This document shows positions 8,932 through 17,857 of a stretch of 64,000 nt of DNA, in pieces (positions within the stretch are counted from its first letter, which is position 1; every line of letters begins with the position of its first letter). The stretch comes from Erwinia sp. SLM-02. GTDB lineage: Bacteria > Pseudomonadota > Gammaproteobacteria > Enterobacterales > Enterobacteriaceae. The notes below the pieces were generated by a model that did not search any database, was not told the origin of the DNA, and saw only the letters and a list, made by a program, of their open reading frames with translations. The stretch is taken from the NCBI RefSeq assembly GCF_037450285.1, contig NZ_JAQISN010000001.1:1240001-1304000 (forward strand). Direction: 5' to 3'. The position numbers were made by a program, and so were the translations under genes.

Positions 8932-9008
8932 GACAGGCCAACTGCCGAAACCGAAGGAACCGCGAAGCGGCGCGAGGACCACCCGGCAGTGGCGCAGACC
9001 GGCCCACA
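8932..9008 (-). repeat. Partial duplicate of copy C (-)
   Basis: A 77-bp repeat of 8835-8911 (offset 97 bp) with one or so changes; it carries only the outer arm and GGTCCTCGCGCCGC side of the element, so it cannot close into the full structure alone. Confidence 0.85.
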
Positions 9009-9078
9009 AACACATGTTCGTTAGCAACTAGCAACCAGCACAAATGTTCCTGCAACGAGCTACAGTCAGCTAACCACA

Positions 9079-9111
9079 ATAAAAAAGCCGCCGTCCCGAA
9101 AGACAGCGGCT
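9079..9111 (-). terminator. Intrinsic terminator downstream of prs (distal)
   Basis: On the minus strand AGCCGC and GTC pair with GAC and GCGGCT around TTTCGG, followed by TTTTTTATT. Second of two tandem hairpins after prs. Confidence 0.8.
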
Positions 9112-9128
9112 ATATAAACCTGAACGCT

Positions 9129-9157
9129 AAAAACAAACCGGCCGGGATAACCCGGCC
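9129..9157 (-). terminator. Intrinsic terminator downstream of prs (proximal)
   Basis: GGCCGGG pairs with CCCGGCC around a 4-nt loop, 6 bp beyond the prs stop, followed on the minus strand by a T-rich tract (TTTGTTTTT). Confidence 0.85.
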
Positions 9158-9163
9158 AGTGAA

Positions 9164-10111
9164 TTAATGCTCAAACATCGCAGAAATAGATTCTTCGTTG
9201 CTGATACGACGAATCGCTTCTGCCAGCATGCCTGACAGGGTCAGGGTACGCACGTTTGGCAGCGCTTTAATCTCTTCAGGCAGCGGAATGGTATCGCACA
9301 CCACAACCTCATCAATCACCGAATGACGCAGGTTTTCAACCGCGTTACCGGAGAAGATTGGGTGAGTAGCGTAAGCGAAGACGCGCTTAGCGCCGCGCTC
9401 TTTCAGCGCTTCCGCTGCTTTGCACAGGGTGCCGCCGGTATCGATCATATCATCGACCAGCACGCAGTCACGGCCAGCGACATCACCGATGATATGCATC
9501 ACCTGAGACACGTTAGCGCGTGGACGACGCTTGTCGATAATCGCCATATCGGTATCGTTCAGCAGTTTCGCAATAGCACGGGCACGAACCACGCCGCCGA
9601 TGTCCGGAGAAACCACAATCGGGTTCTCCAGGCCAATCTGCATCATATCTTCCAGCAGGATCGGGCTGCCGAAAACGTTATCAACAGGAACGTCGAAGAA
9701 GCCCTGAATCTGTTCGGCATGCAGATCAACCGTCAGTACGCGGTCAACGCCCACGCTTGACAGGAAATCAGCAACGACTTTAGCAGTAATGGGTACACGA
9801 GCAGAGCGCACGCGGCGGTCCTGACGGGCGTAGCCAAAATACGGAATGACCGCGGTAATACGACCAGCGGAAGCACGACGCAGGGCGTCAACCATCACAA
9901 CCAGTTCCATCAGGTTATCGTTGGTTGGGGCACAGGTGGACTGGATGATGAAAATATCACCACCGCGTACATTTTCATTAATCTGTACGCTCACTTCACC
10001 ATCACTGAAACGACCGACGGCGGCGTCGCCCAGGCTGGTGTAAAGGCGGTTGGCAATACGTTGTGCTAGTTCCGGGGTGGCGTTACCAGCAAAAAGCTTC
10101 ATATCAGGCAC
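9164..10111 (-). CDS. prs: Ribose-phosphate pyrophosphokinase
   Basis: Makes PRPP from ribose 5-phosphate and ATP, feeding purine, pyrimidine, NAD, histidine and tryptophan synthesis; cytoplasmic. The 315-residue length is exact for the enteric enzyme. Visible are the ATP-site FSDGEV, the catalytic flexible-loop region YFGYARQDRR, DLHAEQIQGFF and the PRPP-binding loop VLVDDMIDTGGTLC at about residues 217-230. In E. coli it lies downstream of ispE in the same direction, as here. A PurR-like operator lies upstream within the end of ispE. Confidence 0.98.
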   Translation of the reverse strand: MPDMKLFAGNATPELAQRIANRLYTSLGDAAVGRFSDGEVSVQINENVRGGDIFIIQSTCAPTNDNLMELVVMVDALRRASAGRITAVIPYFGYARQDRRVRSARVPITAKVVADFLSSVGVDRVLTVDLHAEQIQGFFDVPVDNVFGSPILLEDMMQIGLENPIVVSPDIGGVVRARAIAKLLNDTDMAIIDKRRPRANVSQVMHIIGDVAGRDCVLVDDMIDTGGTLCKAAEALKERGAKRVFAYATHPIFSGNAVENLRHSVIDEVVVCDTIPLPEEIKALPNVRTLTLSGMLAEAIRRISNEESISAMFEH

Positions 10112-10237
10112 GAGAAGAACCTCAGGCTTTGCGTCGAGAGAATGAAATTGAGTCAGGGTTGGCGCAAGACCACTGACGATTTCATGCGGGTGTTAAAGAA
10201 CTTAGTGCAGCGTCTGGATCATAGTGACGCTGTCACG

Positions 10238-11101
10238 TCAGCTCGAATGCTCTGAAAGAATGCGGTGAAGCGGCGAAACGTTTGCGCCTCGCGCAACAAA
10301 TCCCTGCAATTCTTTCGGGGCCAGCTCAAGCACCTGACGTGCGGCGGACTCGGTGTCAAATTCAGCAAACACACAAGCTCCCGTTCCTGTCAGGCGCGAC
10401 GGCGCATATTCTAGCAGCCAGGAAACTAGCTGTTCAACCTCGCGGAAACGTTTTCTGACGACGGCCTCACAATCATTGCGGAAATCGGCCTCCATCAGCT
10501 GGTCGATTTGCCGATATGGCGTGTCTCTGGTCAGTAACGGATCGTTAAAGACCGCCGGGGTTGCCACACTTACTCCGGGGTGCATCACCAGGTACCATTT
10601 CTCCGCGGGGGAAACGGGGGTTAACTTTTCACCCACGCCTTCCGCATAGGCCGCAAAGCCCCGGACGAACACCGGTACGTCGGCCCCCAGGCCCAGGCCC
10701 AGCGCCGCCAGCTCTTCAAAGCTGAATCCGGTTTGCCACTGGTGATTCAACGCAACCAGTACCGTCGCGGCATTTGAGGAACCGCCGCCCAGCCCGCCGC
10801 CCATCGGCAGGCGTTTCTCCACCGCCAGGCTGGCTCCGGCGTTGGCGGGCAGAGTGCCACGCTCAAGCGCCTTCTCGCGCAGCAGCCGGGCGGCGCGGAC
10901 GATCAGGTTCTGCTCATCGGGCACGCCGGCAACCGGGGTTAACAGCGTGAGTTCGCCGCTGCCGTCGGCGGTAATGGTCAGCGTGTCGCCATAATCCAGA
11001 AACTGGAACAGCGTTTGCAGATTATGGTAGCCGTCTTCACGACGGCCGGTGATGTAGAGAAATAAATTAAGTTTTGCCGGGGAGGGCCACTGTTCGATCA
11101 T
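10238..11101 (-). CDS. ispE: 4-diphosphocytidyl-2-C-methyl-D-erythritol kinase
   Basis: GHMP kinase of the non-mevalonate (MEP) isoprenoid pathway; phosphorylates CDP-ME at the 2-hydroxyl. 287 residues, with the substrate-lysine motif PSPAKLNLFL near the N-terminus, GYHNLQTLFQFLD, and the ATP-binding loop PMGGGLGGGSSNAA at about 99-112. Its start overlaps the lolB stop (ATGA), so the two are translationally coupled. Confidence 0.97.
   Translation of the reverse strand: MIEQWPSPAKLNLFLYITGRREDGYHNLQTLFQFLDYGDTLTITADGSGELTLLTPVAGVPDEQNLIVRAARLLREKALERGTLPANAGASLAVEKRLPMGGGLGGGSSNAATVLVALNHQWQTGFSFEELAALGLGLGADVPVFVRGFAAYAEGVGEKLTPVSPAEKWYLVMHPGVSVATPAVFNDPLLTRDTPYRQIDQLMEADFRNDCEAVVRKRFREVEQLVSWLLEYAPSRLTGTGACVFAEFDTESAARQVLELAPKELQGFVARGANVSPLHRILSEHSS
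10273..10288 (-). promoter_or_regulatory. Candidate PurR operator for prs
   Basis: On the minus strand GGCGCAAACGTTTCGC resembles the purine-repressor consensus ACGCAAACGTTTTCGT with its intact GCAAACGTTT core. It sits in the last codons of ispE about 160 bp upstream of prs; prs of E. coli is known to be PurR-regulated. The position in coding sequence leaves room for coincidence. Confidence 0.5.
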
Positions 11102-11724
11102 TTAACGGTCCAGCTATCCATTTTCAGCTTGATGCGCTGGCTGCCTTCCTGCAGTTCCAGGTTCGACGGCAGCGTCGGGTTCTGCTTGCTGTCATAGCCC
11201 TGATAGGTGACGTGCCATTTTTTCCCGTCCTGGCTGTAGTTCAGCTCGCGCAGGCGGTACTGGTCATCCAGCGAGTAGTCGGTGGCGTCGCCCGGCAGGC
11301 CGAGGATCCACTGGCGCAGGTTATCCAGCGGGATCGTCATACCGGTCAGCTGCGAGATCATCTGCGCGGCGTCGCGGCTGACGTAGCGCTTGCCTTTGTT
11401 ATCCACGATCTGTGCGACCTGGCCCTGCTGGTCAAGCTGCAGCTCGGTGCTGCCCAGCGGGTTAGTCAGCAGCAGGCGGTAGCGGTCCGGGGCGGTCTGC
11501 TGCCAGTTAAAGCGGGCATACACCTTTTGCTGATCGGAAAGGAACGCGAAAGCGCCGCGGGTTTGATACTGGGTAATTTTTTCAACCGCCTGCTGGTGGT
11601 CGCGCCACTGCGGCGATGTGGGGCTCTGGCCCGGGGTCTGTGGCTCTGGTGTGATGCTACAGGCCGCCAGCAGCACGCTGGCGAGGGGAATAAGCCGCAT
11701 CAGGCGGCGATTCGACGATAACAT
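11098..11724 (-). CDS. lolB: Outer-membrane lipoprotein LolB
   Basis: Receives lipoproteins from periplasmic LolA and inserts them into the outer membrane. From the ATG at 11722-11724 the product has 208 residues with a lipoprotein signal ending LASVLLAAC, then motifs like E. coli LolB (YQTRGAFAFLSDQQKVYARF, LLLTNPLGSTELQL, LRQWILGLPGDATDY). I chose this start over an upstream in-frame one because it has GAGGAG upstream and gives a normal-length signal peptide. Divergent from hemA over about 226 bp, and followed by ispE with a 4-bp overlap. Confidence 0.96.
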   Translation of the reverse strand: MLSSNRRLMRLIPLASVLLAACSITPEPQTPGQSPTSPQWRDHQQAVEKITQYQTRGAFAFLSDQQKVYARFNWQQTAPDRYRLLLTNPLGSTELQLDQQGQVAQIVDNKGKRYVSRDAAQMISQLTGMTIPLDNLRQWILGLPGDATDYSLDDQYRLRELNYSQDGKKWHVTYQGYDSKQNPTLPSNLELQEGSQRIKLKMDSWTVK

Positions 11725-11950
11725 GTTCAGATCAACTCCTCGGACGTAATTCGGGCATACTTGCCGCAATCAACCGCTCACGCTAACCAGCTTGCCGGGC
11801 CGCGTCAACGCTCAAATTGTCTGATTTGCGCTACAACAGGTAAATCTTGTTGCAGGGATAGGCCACGCATGACTTTTATTGATCCCGCGCATCTTGTAGA
11901 ATGCGCTTCAGAAAACCCTATCAACTGTGGGATATACCCAATCTGGCACC

Positions 11951-13207
11951 ATGACGTTACTGGCTCTTGGCATTAATCACAAAACCGCTCCCGTTGCGCT
12001 GCGTGAACGTGTAACGTTCGCGCCGGACACGCTCGATCAGGCTTTAAACAGCCTGCTGGCGCAGCCGCAGGTGCAGGGTGGCGTGGTACTTTCCACCTGC
12101 AACCGCACTGAAATCTATCTCAGTGTAGAACAGCAGGAGAATTTACAAGAGCAGCTGACCCAGTGGCTGTGCGATTACCATCAGTTAAGCCTGGACGATC
12201 TGCATAAAAGCCTCTACTGGCATCACGATGATGGCGCGGTCAGCCATCTGATGCGCGTGGCCAGCGGGCTGGATTCTCTGGTGCTGGGCGAACCGCAAAT
12301 CCTCGGGCAGGTGAAAAAAGCCTTTGCCGATTCCCAGCGAGGCCATTCGCTCTCCAGCGAACTGGAGCGCATGTTCCAGAAATCGTTCTCGGTGGCTAAA
12401 CGCGTGCGCACCGAAACCGAAATCGGTGCCAGCGCCGTCTCGGTGGCGTTCGCCGCCTGCAGCCTGGCGCGGCAGATTTTTGAATCGCTCTCCACGGTGA
12501 CCGTACTGCTGGTTGGCGCGGGCGAAACAATTGAGCTGGCCGCCCGCCATCTGCGTGAACACAAGGTCAGTAAACTGATGATTGCCAACCGTACCCGCGA
12601 ACGCGCTCAGCTGCTGGCCGATGAGGTGGGTGCCGAAGTGATTAGCCTGCCGGACATTGATTCACGCCTGGCCGAAGCCGACATTATTATCAGTTCTACC
12701 GCCAGCCCGCTGCCGATTATCGGCAAAGGCATGGTGGAGCGCGCGCTGAAGCAGCGCCGCAATCAGCCGATGCTGCTGGTGGATATTGCCGTGCCGCGCG
12801 ACGTTGAGCCGGAAGTGGGTAAACTGCCCAACGCTTATCTCTACAGCGTGGACGATCTGCAGGCGATCATTGAAAGCAACCTCGCGCAGCGCAAAGCCGC
12901 CGCGGTTCAGGCCGAAACGATCGTGGTGCAGGAAAGCGGTGAGTTCATGTCCTGGCTGCGGGCGCAGGGTGCCGTGGAAACCATCCGCGAATATCGTTCC
13001 CAGGCCGACCAGGTGCGCAGTGAGCTGGAAGCGCGCGCGCTGGCCGCGCTGCAAAACGGCGGAAATGCGGAAGAGGTGATCCGCGACCTCGCGCACAAGC
13101 TGACCAACCGTCTGATCCATGCCCCAACCAAATCTCTTCAGCAGGCCGCACGCGATGGCGATGGCGAACGTCTGCAAATTTTACGCGACAGCCTCGGGCT
13201 GGAATAG
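11951..13207 (+). CDS. hemA: Glutamyl-tRNA reductase
   Basis: First committed step of C5-pathway tetrapyrrole synthesis: NADPH-dependent reduction of glutamyl-tRNA to glutamate-1-semialdehyde. 418 residues from the ATG at 11951. The catalytic Cys50 lies in VVLSTCNRTEIY; the NADPH-binding loop VLLVGAGETIELAARHL starts near residue 187; the C-terminal dimerisation helices follow. The N-terminal MTLLALGINHKTAP is typical; in enterics Lys residues at positions 3-4 promote heme-controlled turnover, and here those positions are Leu. Start of the hemA-prfA-prmC-sirB2-sirB1-kdsA gene run. Confidence 0.98.
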   Translation: MTLLALGINHKTAPVALRERVTFAPDTLDQALNSLLAQPQVQGGVVLSTCNRTEIYLSVEQQENLQEQLTQWLCDYHQLSLDDLHKSLYWHHDDGAVSHLMRVASGLDSLVLGEPQILGQVKKAFADSQRGHSLSSELERMFQKSFSVAKRVRTETEIGASAVSVAFAACSLARQIFESLSTVTVLLVGAGETIELAARHLREHKVSKLMIANRTRERAQLLADEVGAEVISLPDIDSRLAEADIIISSTASPLPIIGKGMVERALKQRRNQPMLLVDIAVPRDVEPEVGKLPNAYLYSVDDLQAIIESNLAQRKAAAVQAETIVVQESGEFMSWLRAQGAVETIREYRSQADQVRSELEARALAALQNGGNAEEVIRDLAHKLTNRLIHAPTKSLQQAARDGDGERLQILRDSLGLE

Positions 13208-13244
13208 CGTTTCAAGCCTCTTTTAACAAGGTAAAACTACACGA

Positions 13245-14327
13245 ATGAAGCCTTCTATTGTTGCCAAACTGGAAGCATTGCAGGAACGTCACGAAGAAGT
13301 CGAGGCGATGCTGGGTGATGCCGGTGTGATTGCCGATCAGGAACGTTTCCGTGCGCTGTCACGTGAATATGCCCAGCTGACCGACGTCAGCCAGTGTTTC
13401 CGTCAGTGGCAGCAGACCCAGGAAGATATTGAAACCGCCGAGATGATGCTCGACGATGTGGAAATGCGCGAGATGGCGCAGGAAGAATTAAAAGAAGCCC
13501 GCGAGGCGAGCGAAGCGCTGGAACAACAGCTGCAGGTTCTGCTGCTGCCAAAAGATCCGGACGATGAACGCAACTGCTATCTGGAAGTGCGCGCCGGGAC
13601 CGGCGGTGATGAAGCGGCCATATTCGCCGGCGATCTGTTCCGGATGTACAGCCGCTATGCCGAAGCGCGCCGCTGGAAAGTGGAAATCATGAGCGCCAAC
13701 GAAGGCGAGCACGGCGGCTTTAAAGAAGTGATCGCCAAAGTGGTGGGCGAGGGTGCCTATGGTCGTCTGAAGTTTGAATCCGGCGGCCACCGCGTTCAGC
13801 GCGTGCCGGAAACCGAATCCCAGGGCCGTATTCACACCTCCGCCTGCACCGTGGCGGTGATGCCGGAGCTGCCGGAAGCCGAGCTGCCGGATATCAATCC
13901 GTCCGATTTAAAAATTGATACCTTCCGCTCTTCCGGCGCGGGCGGCCAGCACGTTAACACCACCGACTCCGCCATCCGTATTACCCACCTGCCAACCGGT
14001 ATTGTGGTGGAGTGCCAGGACGAGCGTTCGCAGCACAAAAACAAAGCCAAAGCGCTGGGCGTGCTGGGTTCGCGCATTCGCGCCGCCGAAATGGCGCGCC
14101 GTCAGCAGGAAGAGTCCTCCACGCGGCGCAATCTGCTGGGCAGCGGCGACCGCTCCGATCGCAACCGCACCTATAATTTCCCGCAGGGGCGCGTGACCGA
14201 CCACCGTATTAACCTGACGATCTACCGTCTGGATGAGGCGATGGAAGGCAAGCTGGATTCGCTGATTGAACCTATTGTGCAGGAATATCAGGCCGATCAG
14301 CTGGCCGCCCTCGCCGGGCAGGACTGA
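13245..14327 (+). CDS. prfA: Peptide chain release factor 1
   Basis: Recognises UAA and UAG stop codons and triggers peptide release on the ribosome. 360 residues. The catalytic GGQ loop is present in SSGAGGQHVNTTDS (around residue 230), and the stop-codon-reading PET tripeptide occurs in VQRVPETESQGR. It begins 37 bp after hemA and its TGA overlaps the ATG of prmC by one base, which suits coupling with its own methyltransferase. Confidence 0.98.
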   Translation: MKPSIVAKLEALQERHEEVEAMLGDAGVIADQERFRALSREYAQLTDVSQCFRQWQQTQEDIETAEMMLDDVEMREMAQEELKEAREASEALEQQLQVLLLPKDPDDERNCYLEVRAGTGGDEAAIFAGDLFRMYSRYAEARRWKVEIMSANEGEHGGFKEVIAKVVGEGAYGRLKFESGGHRVQRVPETESQGRIHTSACTVAVMPELPEAELPDINPSDLKIDTFRSSGAGGQHVNTTDSAIRITHLPTGIVVECQDERSQHKNKAKALGVLGSRIRAAEMARRQQEESSTRRNLLGSGDRSDRNRTYNFPQGRVTDHRINLTIYRLDEAMEGKLDSLIEPIVQEYQADQLAALAGQD

Positions 14328-15163
14328 TGCAGATACGAGCCTGGCTGCGTGAGGCCATTTCCCGGCTGGCAGGCAGCGAAAGCCCAAAGCGCGATGCCGA
14401 GATTCTGCTGGGCTGGGCGATCGGAAAATCGCGCAGCTGGCTGATTGCTTTCGACGACAGCGAGCTGGATGCGGAGCAGCTGGCGCGGCTTGATGCCCTG
14501 CTGGCTCGCCGTGCGGCAGGCGAACCGGTGGCGTATCTGATCGGTGAGCGTGAATTCTGGTCGCTGCCTCTCAGCGTTTCTCCCCACACGCTGATCCCCC
14601 GCCCTGACAGCGAAGTGCTGGTTGAGCAGGCGCTGGCGCATATGCCGCCAAACGCCTGTACCGTGCTGGATCTCGGCACCGGCACCGGTGCCATCGCGCT
14701 GGCTGTTGCCAGCGAGCGGCCGGAGTGCCGGGTGACCGGCGTCGATCGTATTCCCGATGCCGTTGAGCTGGCCCGGCAGAACGCCGCAAAGCTGTCGCTG
14801 GATAACGCCCGTTTCCTGCAGAGCAACTGGTTTTCCGCCCTTGGCGGGGAACAGTTCGCCACTATCGTCAGTAACCCCCCCTACATTGATGCCGCCGACG
14901 GCCACCTCAGCCAGGGCGACGTGCGCTTCGAACCGGCCAGCGCGCTGGTGGCGGGCGATCGCGGACTGGCGGATATCAAAATTATCGCCGCCGAAGCCGG
15001 GCAGCATCTGCTCCCGGAAGGCTGGCTGCTGCTGGAACACGGCTGGCAGCAGGCGCAAGAGGTTCGCCAGATATTGCGCGATAACAACTTTACCGCGATC
15101 GAAACCTGTCAGGATTACGGCGGTAACGATCGCGTGACTTTTGGGCAGAAACCGGCCGAGTAA
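14327..15163 (+). CDS. prmC: Release-factor glutamine methyltransferase
   Basis: Uses SAM to N5-methylate the Gln of the GGQ loop in RF1 and RF2, raising termination efficiency. 278 residues: N-terminal helical substrate domain, SAM-binding VLDLGTGTGAIALAVA at about residues 114-129, and the catalytic NPPY in IVSNPPYIDAADGHL. Start codon overlaps the prfA stop. Confidence 0.97.
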   Translation: MQIRAWLREAISRLAGSESPKRDAEILLGWAIGKSRSWLIAFDDSELDAEQLARLDALLARRAAGEPVAYLIGEREFWSLPLSVSPHTLIPRPDSEVLVEQALAHMPPNACTVLDLGTGTGAIALAVASERPECRVTGVDRIPDAVELARQNAAKLSLDNARFLQSNWFSALGGEQFATIVSNPPYIDAADGHLSQGDVRFEPASALVAGDRGLADIKIIAAEAGQHLLPEGWLLLEHGWQQAQEVRQILRDNNFTAIETCQDYGGNDRVTFGQKPAE

Positions 15164-15172
15164 GGAGGCAAC

Positions 15173-15571
15173 ATGGCAACCTGGTATCTTCCGCTAAAAC
15201 ATTTCCATCTGCTGACGGTTTGCATTACCGTGCTGATGTTTGTTTTACGTTTCTGGTGGTTACAGCGCCAGTCTGCCATGCTGCAGCGGCGCTGGGTGCG
15301 GATTGTGCCGCATATCAACGACACGCTGCTGCTGCTGTCGGGTGTGCTGTTGGTCACGATTACCCACTTTTACCCGTTTTCACCGCAGGGCAGCTGGCTG
15401 ACTGAGAAGCTGTTTGGCGTTATTATCTATATTGCACTGGGCTTTATTGCCCTTGGACGCCGTCCACGAGCGCAGAAAGTGCGCTGGATTGCGTTCATTG
15501 TGGCCCTGGTCGCTGTTTATGCGATTGTCAGGTTAGCCACAACTAAAATGCCACTGTTGGGGTTTGTATGA
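15173..15571 (+). CDS. sirB2: SirB2 family inner-membrane protein
   Basis: 132 residues with four predicted membrane segments and the conserved start YLPLKHFHLLTV plus HINDTLLLLSGV typical of SirB2 (YchQ). The biochemical role is unknown. GGAGG lies ahead of the ATG. Its stop overlaps the sirB1 start by 4 bp, in the conserved hemA-to-kdsA run. Confidence 0.93.
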   Translation: MATWYLPLKHFHLLTVCITVLMFVLRFWWLQRQSAMLQRRWVRIVPHINDTLLLLSGVLLVTITHFYPFSPQGSWLTEKLFGVIIYIALGFIALGRRPRAQKVRWIAFIVALVAVYAIVRLATTKMPLLGFV

Positions 15572-16377
15572 CGTCCTTAGCTGATTTTGATTTTACTGCC
15601 GCCCCGCTGAGTGAAGCGGTTATCGCGGCATCGCTGGCTATTCGCAGCGACTTTCCGGCTGAAAACGTCAGAGAGCAGTTGTCGGCCCTGGTAGCCGAAG
15701 CGCGGGAAAATATTTCACCGCAGCTTGAAGCCGATATACAGCTGGAGAAGCTGATAGAGCTTTTCTGGCACCAGTGGGGGTTCGGCGGCGCAGGTGGAAT
15801 TTATCGCCTCTCCGACTCACTCTGGCTGGATAACGTACTGCGTACCCGTCAGGGCACCGCGGTGTCTTTAGGTATCGTATTTCTGCATATTGCCCACCAG
15901 CTTGAGCTGCCGCTGTGTCCGGTCATTTTCCCGACGCAGCTGATCCTGCGTGCCGAATGGATTGATGAAGATATCTGGTTGATCAATCCTTTCAACGGCG
16001 ACACGCTGGATGAACACACCCTCGAGGTGTGGCTGAAAGGCAACATCGGCCCGATCGCCGAACTGTATGATGACGATCTGCAGGAGGCCGAACCGCTGGC
16101 CGTGCTGCGCAAGATGCTCGATACGCTGAAAGCCGCGCTGATGGAAGAAAAACAGATGGAAACGGCGCTGCAGGTCAGTCAGGTGCTGGTGCAGATGGAT
16201 CCCGATGACCCGTATGAAATCCGCGATCGCGGGCTGATATTTGCCCAGCTGGACTGCGAACACGTGGCGTTGAGCGATCTGGCCTACTTTGTGGAGCAGT
16301 GCCCCGAAGATCCGGTGAGCGAAATGATCAAGCTGCAGATCCACTCTATTGAACAGAAACAGATAACCCTGCACTGA
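15568..16377 (+). CDS. sirB1: SirB1 family protein (transglutaminase-like/TPR)
   Basis: 269 residues homologous to E. coli YchA/SirB1. The N-terminal two thirds resemble the transglutaminase-like fold without an obvious catalytic Cys-His-Asp set; the C-terminal part (QVLVQMDPDDPYEIRDRGLIFAQLDC) is a TPR-like helix pair. Cytoplasmic, exact function unknown. Overlaps sirB2 by 4 bp and precedes kdsA by 43 bp. Confidence 0.93.
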   Translation: MTSLADFDFTAAPLSEAVIAASLAIRSDFPAENVREQLSALVAEARENISPQLEADIQLEKLIELFWHQWGFGGAGGIYRLSDSLWLDNVLRTRQGTAVSLGIVFLHIAHQLELPLCPVIFPTQLILRAEWIDEDIWLINPFNGDTLDEHTLEVWLKGNIGPIAELYDDDLQEAEPLAVLRKMLDTLKAALMEEKQMETALQVSQVLVQMDPDDPYEIRDRGLIFAQLDCEHVALSDLAYFVEQCPEDPVSEMIKLQIHSIEQKQITLH

Positions 16378-16420
16378 TGCATCGTGCGCGGTGAATACCT
16401 CTAAGACATAAGGCGAAGAC

Positions 16421-17275
16421 ATGAAACAAAAAGTGGTTAGCATTGGTGATATCCCGGTAGCAAACGATCTGCCATTCGTCCTGTTTGGTGGCATGAACGT
16501 CCTTGAATCCCGCGATCTGGCGATGCGCATCTGTGAACACTACGTCACCGTAACCCAGAAGCTGGGTATTCCTTATGTGTTCAAGGCGTCGTTTGATAAA
16601 GCCAACCGCTCGTCCATTCACTCCTATCGCGGTCCGGGTCTGGAAGAAGGGATGAAAATCTTCCAGGAGCTGAAGCAAACCTTCGGCGTGAAAATCATTA
16701 CCGATGTCCACGAAGCCAGCCAGGCACAGCCTGTGGCGGACGTGGTTGATGTGATTCAGCTGCCGGCCTTCCTTGCCCGCCAGACCGATCTGGTGGAAGC
16801 GATGGCGAAAACCGGCGCGGTGATCAACGTCAAGAAGCCGCAGTTCGTCAGCCCGGGCCAGATGGGTAACATCGTGGATAAATTTGCCGAAGGCGGCAAC
16901 GATAAGGTCATTCTGTGCGATCGCGGTGCGAACTTCGGCTACGATAACCTGGTGGTCGACATGCTGGGCTTCAACGTCATGAAGCAGGTATCTAACGGCA
17001 GCCCGGTGATTTTCGACGTCACCCACGCCCTGCAGTGCCGTGACCCAATGGGTGCCGCCTCCAGCGGTCGTCGTGCACAGGTTGCCGAGCTGGCGCGTGC
17101 CGGCATGGCGGTTGGGATTGCCGGCCTGTTTATTGAGGCGCATCCGGATCCGGCTCACGCCAAATGTGACGGCCCGTCGGCGCTGCCGCTGGATAAGCTG
17201 GAGCCGTTCCTGGTGCAGATGAAAGCGATTGACGATCTGGTCAAGAGCTTCGCCGAGCTGGATACCAGCAACTAA
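16421..17275 (+). CDS. kdsA: 2-dehydro-3-deoxyphosphooctonate aldolase (KDO-8-P synthase)
   Basis: Condenses phosphoenolpyruvate with arabinose 5-phosphate to KDO 8-phosphate for lipopolysaccharide inner core. 284 residues, nearly identical to the E. coli enzyme: VFKASFDKANRSS with PEP-binding Lys and Arg, LPAFLARQTDL, NVKKPQF and the VTHALQ segment. Last gene of the hemA run; a good terminator follows. Confidence 0.98.
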   Translation: MKQKVVSIGDIPVANDLPFVLFGGMNVLESRDLAMRICEHYVTVTQKLGIPYVFKASFDKANRSSIHSYRGPGLEEGMKIFQELKQTFGVKIITDVHEASQAQPVADVVDVIQLPAFLARQTDLVEAMAKTGAVINVKKPQFVSPGQMGNIVDKFAEGGNDKVILCDRGANFGYDNLVVDMLGFNVMKQVSNGSPVIFDVTHALQCRDPMGAASSGRRAQVAELARAGMAVGIAGLFIEAHPDPAHAKCDGPSALPLDKLEPFLVQMKAIDDLVKSFAELDTSN

Positions 17276-17294
17276 GTCTGCGTCATCTCTCTCC

Positions 17295-17318
17295 GGGCCT
17301 GATTTTCAGGCCCGTTTT
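17295..17318 (+). terminator. Intrinsic terminator after kdsA
   Basis: GGGCCTG pairs with CAGGCCC around ATTTT, followed by GTTTTCT. Confidence 0.85.
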
Positions 17319-17388
17319 CTCTCCGATTTTCACCTCCTCTTTCGCCCCCACCGGGCGAGCGGGCACAGGTTCTACGCAAGGAGCCACC

Positions 17389-17799
17389 ATGAAAAAATCT
17401 ATCCTGTTACTGCTGGCAGCCGTCTCAGCCAGCGGCTGTAGTAGCGACGGCAACCGTTTTGATGAGAAACCGCTGCTGAATCATTATTTCGTGCTGAGTT
17501 CAGTTGACGGGAAAGCGGTTGGGCAGCGTGCCGGGATCCGTCCGGGTATCAGCTTCGCGCCGGGCCTGCGCGTCAGCGGCGTAATGTGCAACCGTTTCTT
17601 CGGCCAGGGGCAGTTTGAACAGGATCGGCTGAAGGTGCCCCAGCTGGCATCAACCCGGATGCTGTGCCGTGACGGTGAACTCAACCAGTGGGAACAGATG
17701 TTGGGTGAGGTGCTGAATACGGGAGCCAGCGTAACGCTGGATCGGCAAACGCTGACGCTGAACGGGGCGGGACATACGCTGGTCTATCGTGCTGAGTAA
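17389..17799 (+). CDS. hslJ: META-domain heat-inducible lipoprotein HslJ
   Basis: 136 residues with a lipoprotein signal (LLLLAAVSASGC at about 6-17) and one META domain: YFVLSSVDGKAV, ISFAPGLRVSGVMCNRFFGQG, and ASTRMLCRDGELNQWEQ. This matches E. coli HslJ throughout, a probable outer-membrane lipoprotein induced by heat and linked to novobiocin resistance. In E. coli hslJ is elsewhere on the chromosome, so its place after kdsA is lineage-specific. AAGGAG precedes the ATG. Confidence 0.88.
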   Translation: MKKSILLLLAAVSASGCSSDGNRFDEKPLLNHYFVLSSVDGKAVGQRAGIRPGISFAPGLRVSGVMCNRFFGQGQFEQDRLKVPQLASTRMLCRDGELNQWEQMLGEVLNTGASVTLDRQTLTLNGAGHTLVYRAE

Positions 17800-17830
17800 C
17801 GCGCGGAAGAAGAGTCAATCAGAGAACAAA

Positions 17831-17853
17831 GGGCCGGGTTATCCGGCCCTTTT
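17831..17853. terminator. Bidirectional terminator between hslJ and chaA
   Basis: GGGCCGG pairs with CCGGCCC around GTTAT, with TTTTAA on the plus side and a shorter T stretch on the minus side; it lies between two convergent stop codons. Confidence 0.8.
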
Positions 17854-17857
17854 AACG

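Noticed and set aside
7841..9008. ERIC or classical REP/BIME identity for the repeats
   Set aside because: Length of about 195 bp and the sequence do not match ERIC (about 127 bp) or REP (about 35 bp) consensus. Arms vary between copies, unlike those families.
8118..9079. Several 60-107-codon frames between the LysR gene and prs
   Set aside because: All fall in repeat copies A-C and read the same repeat in different frames.
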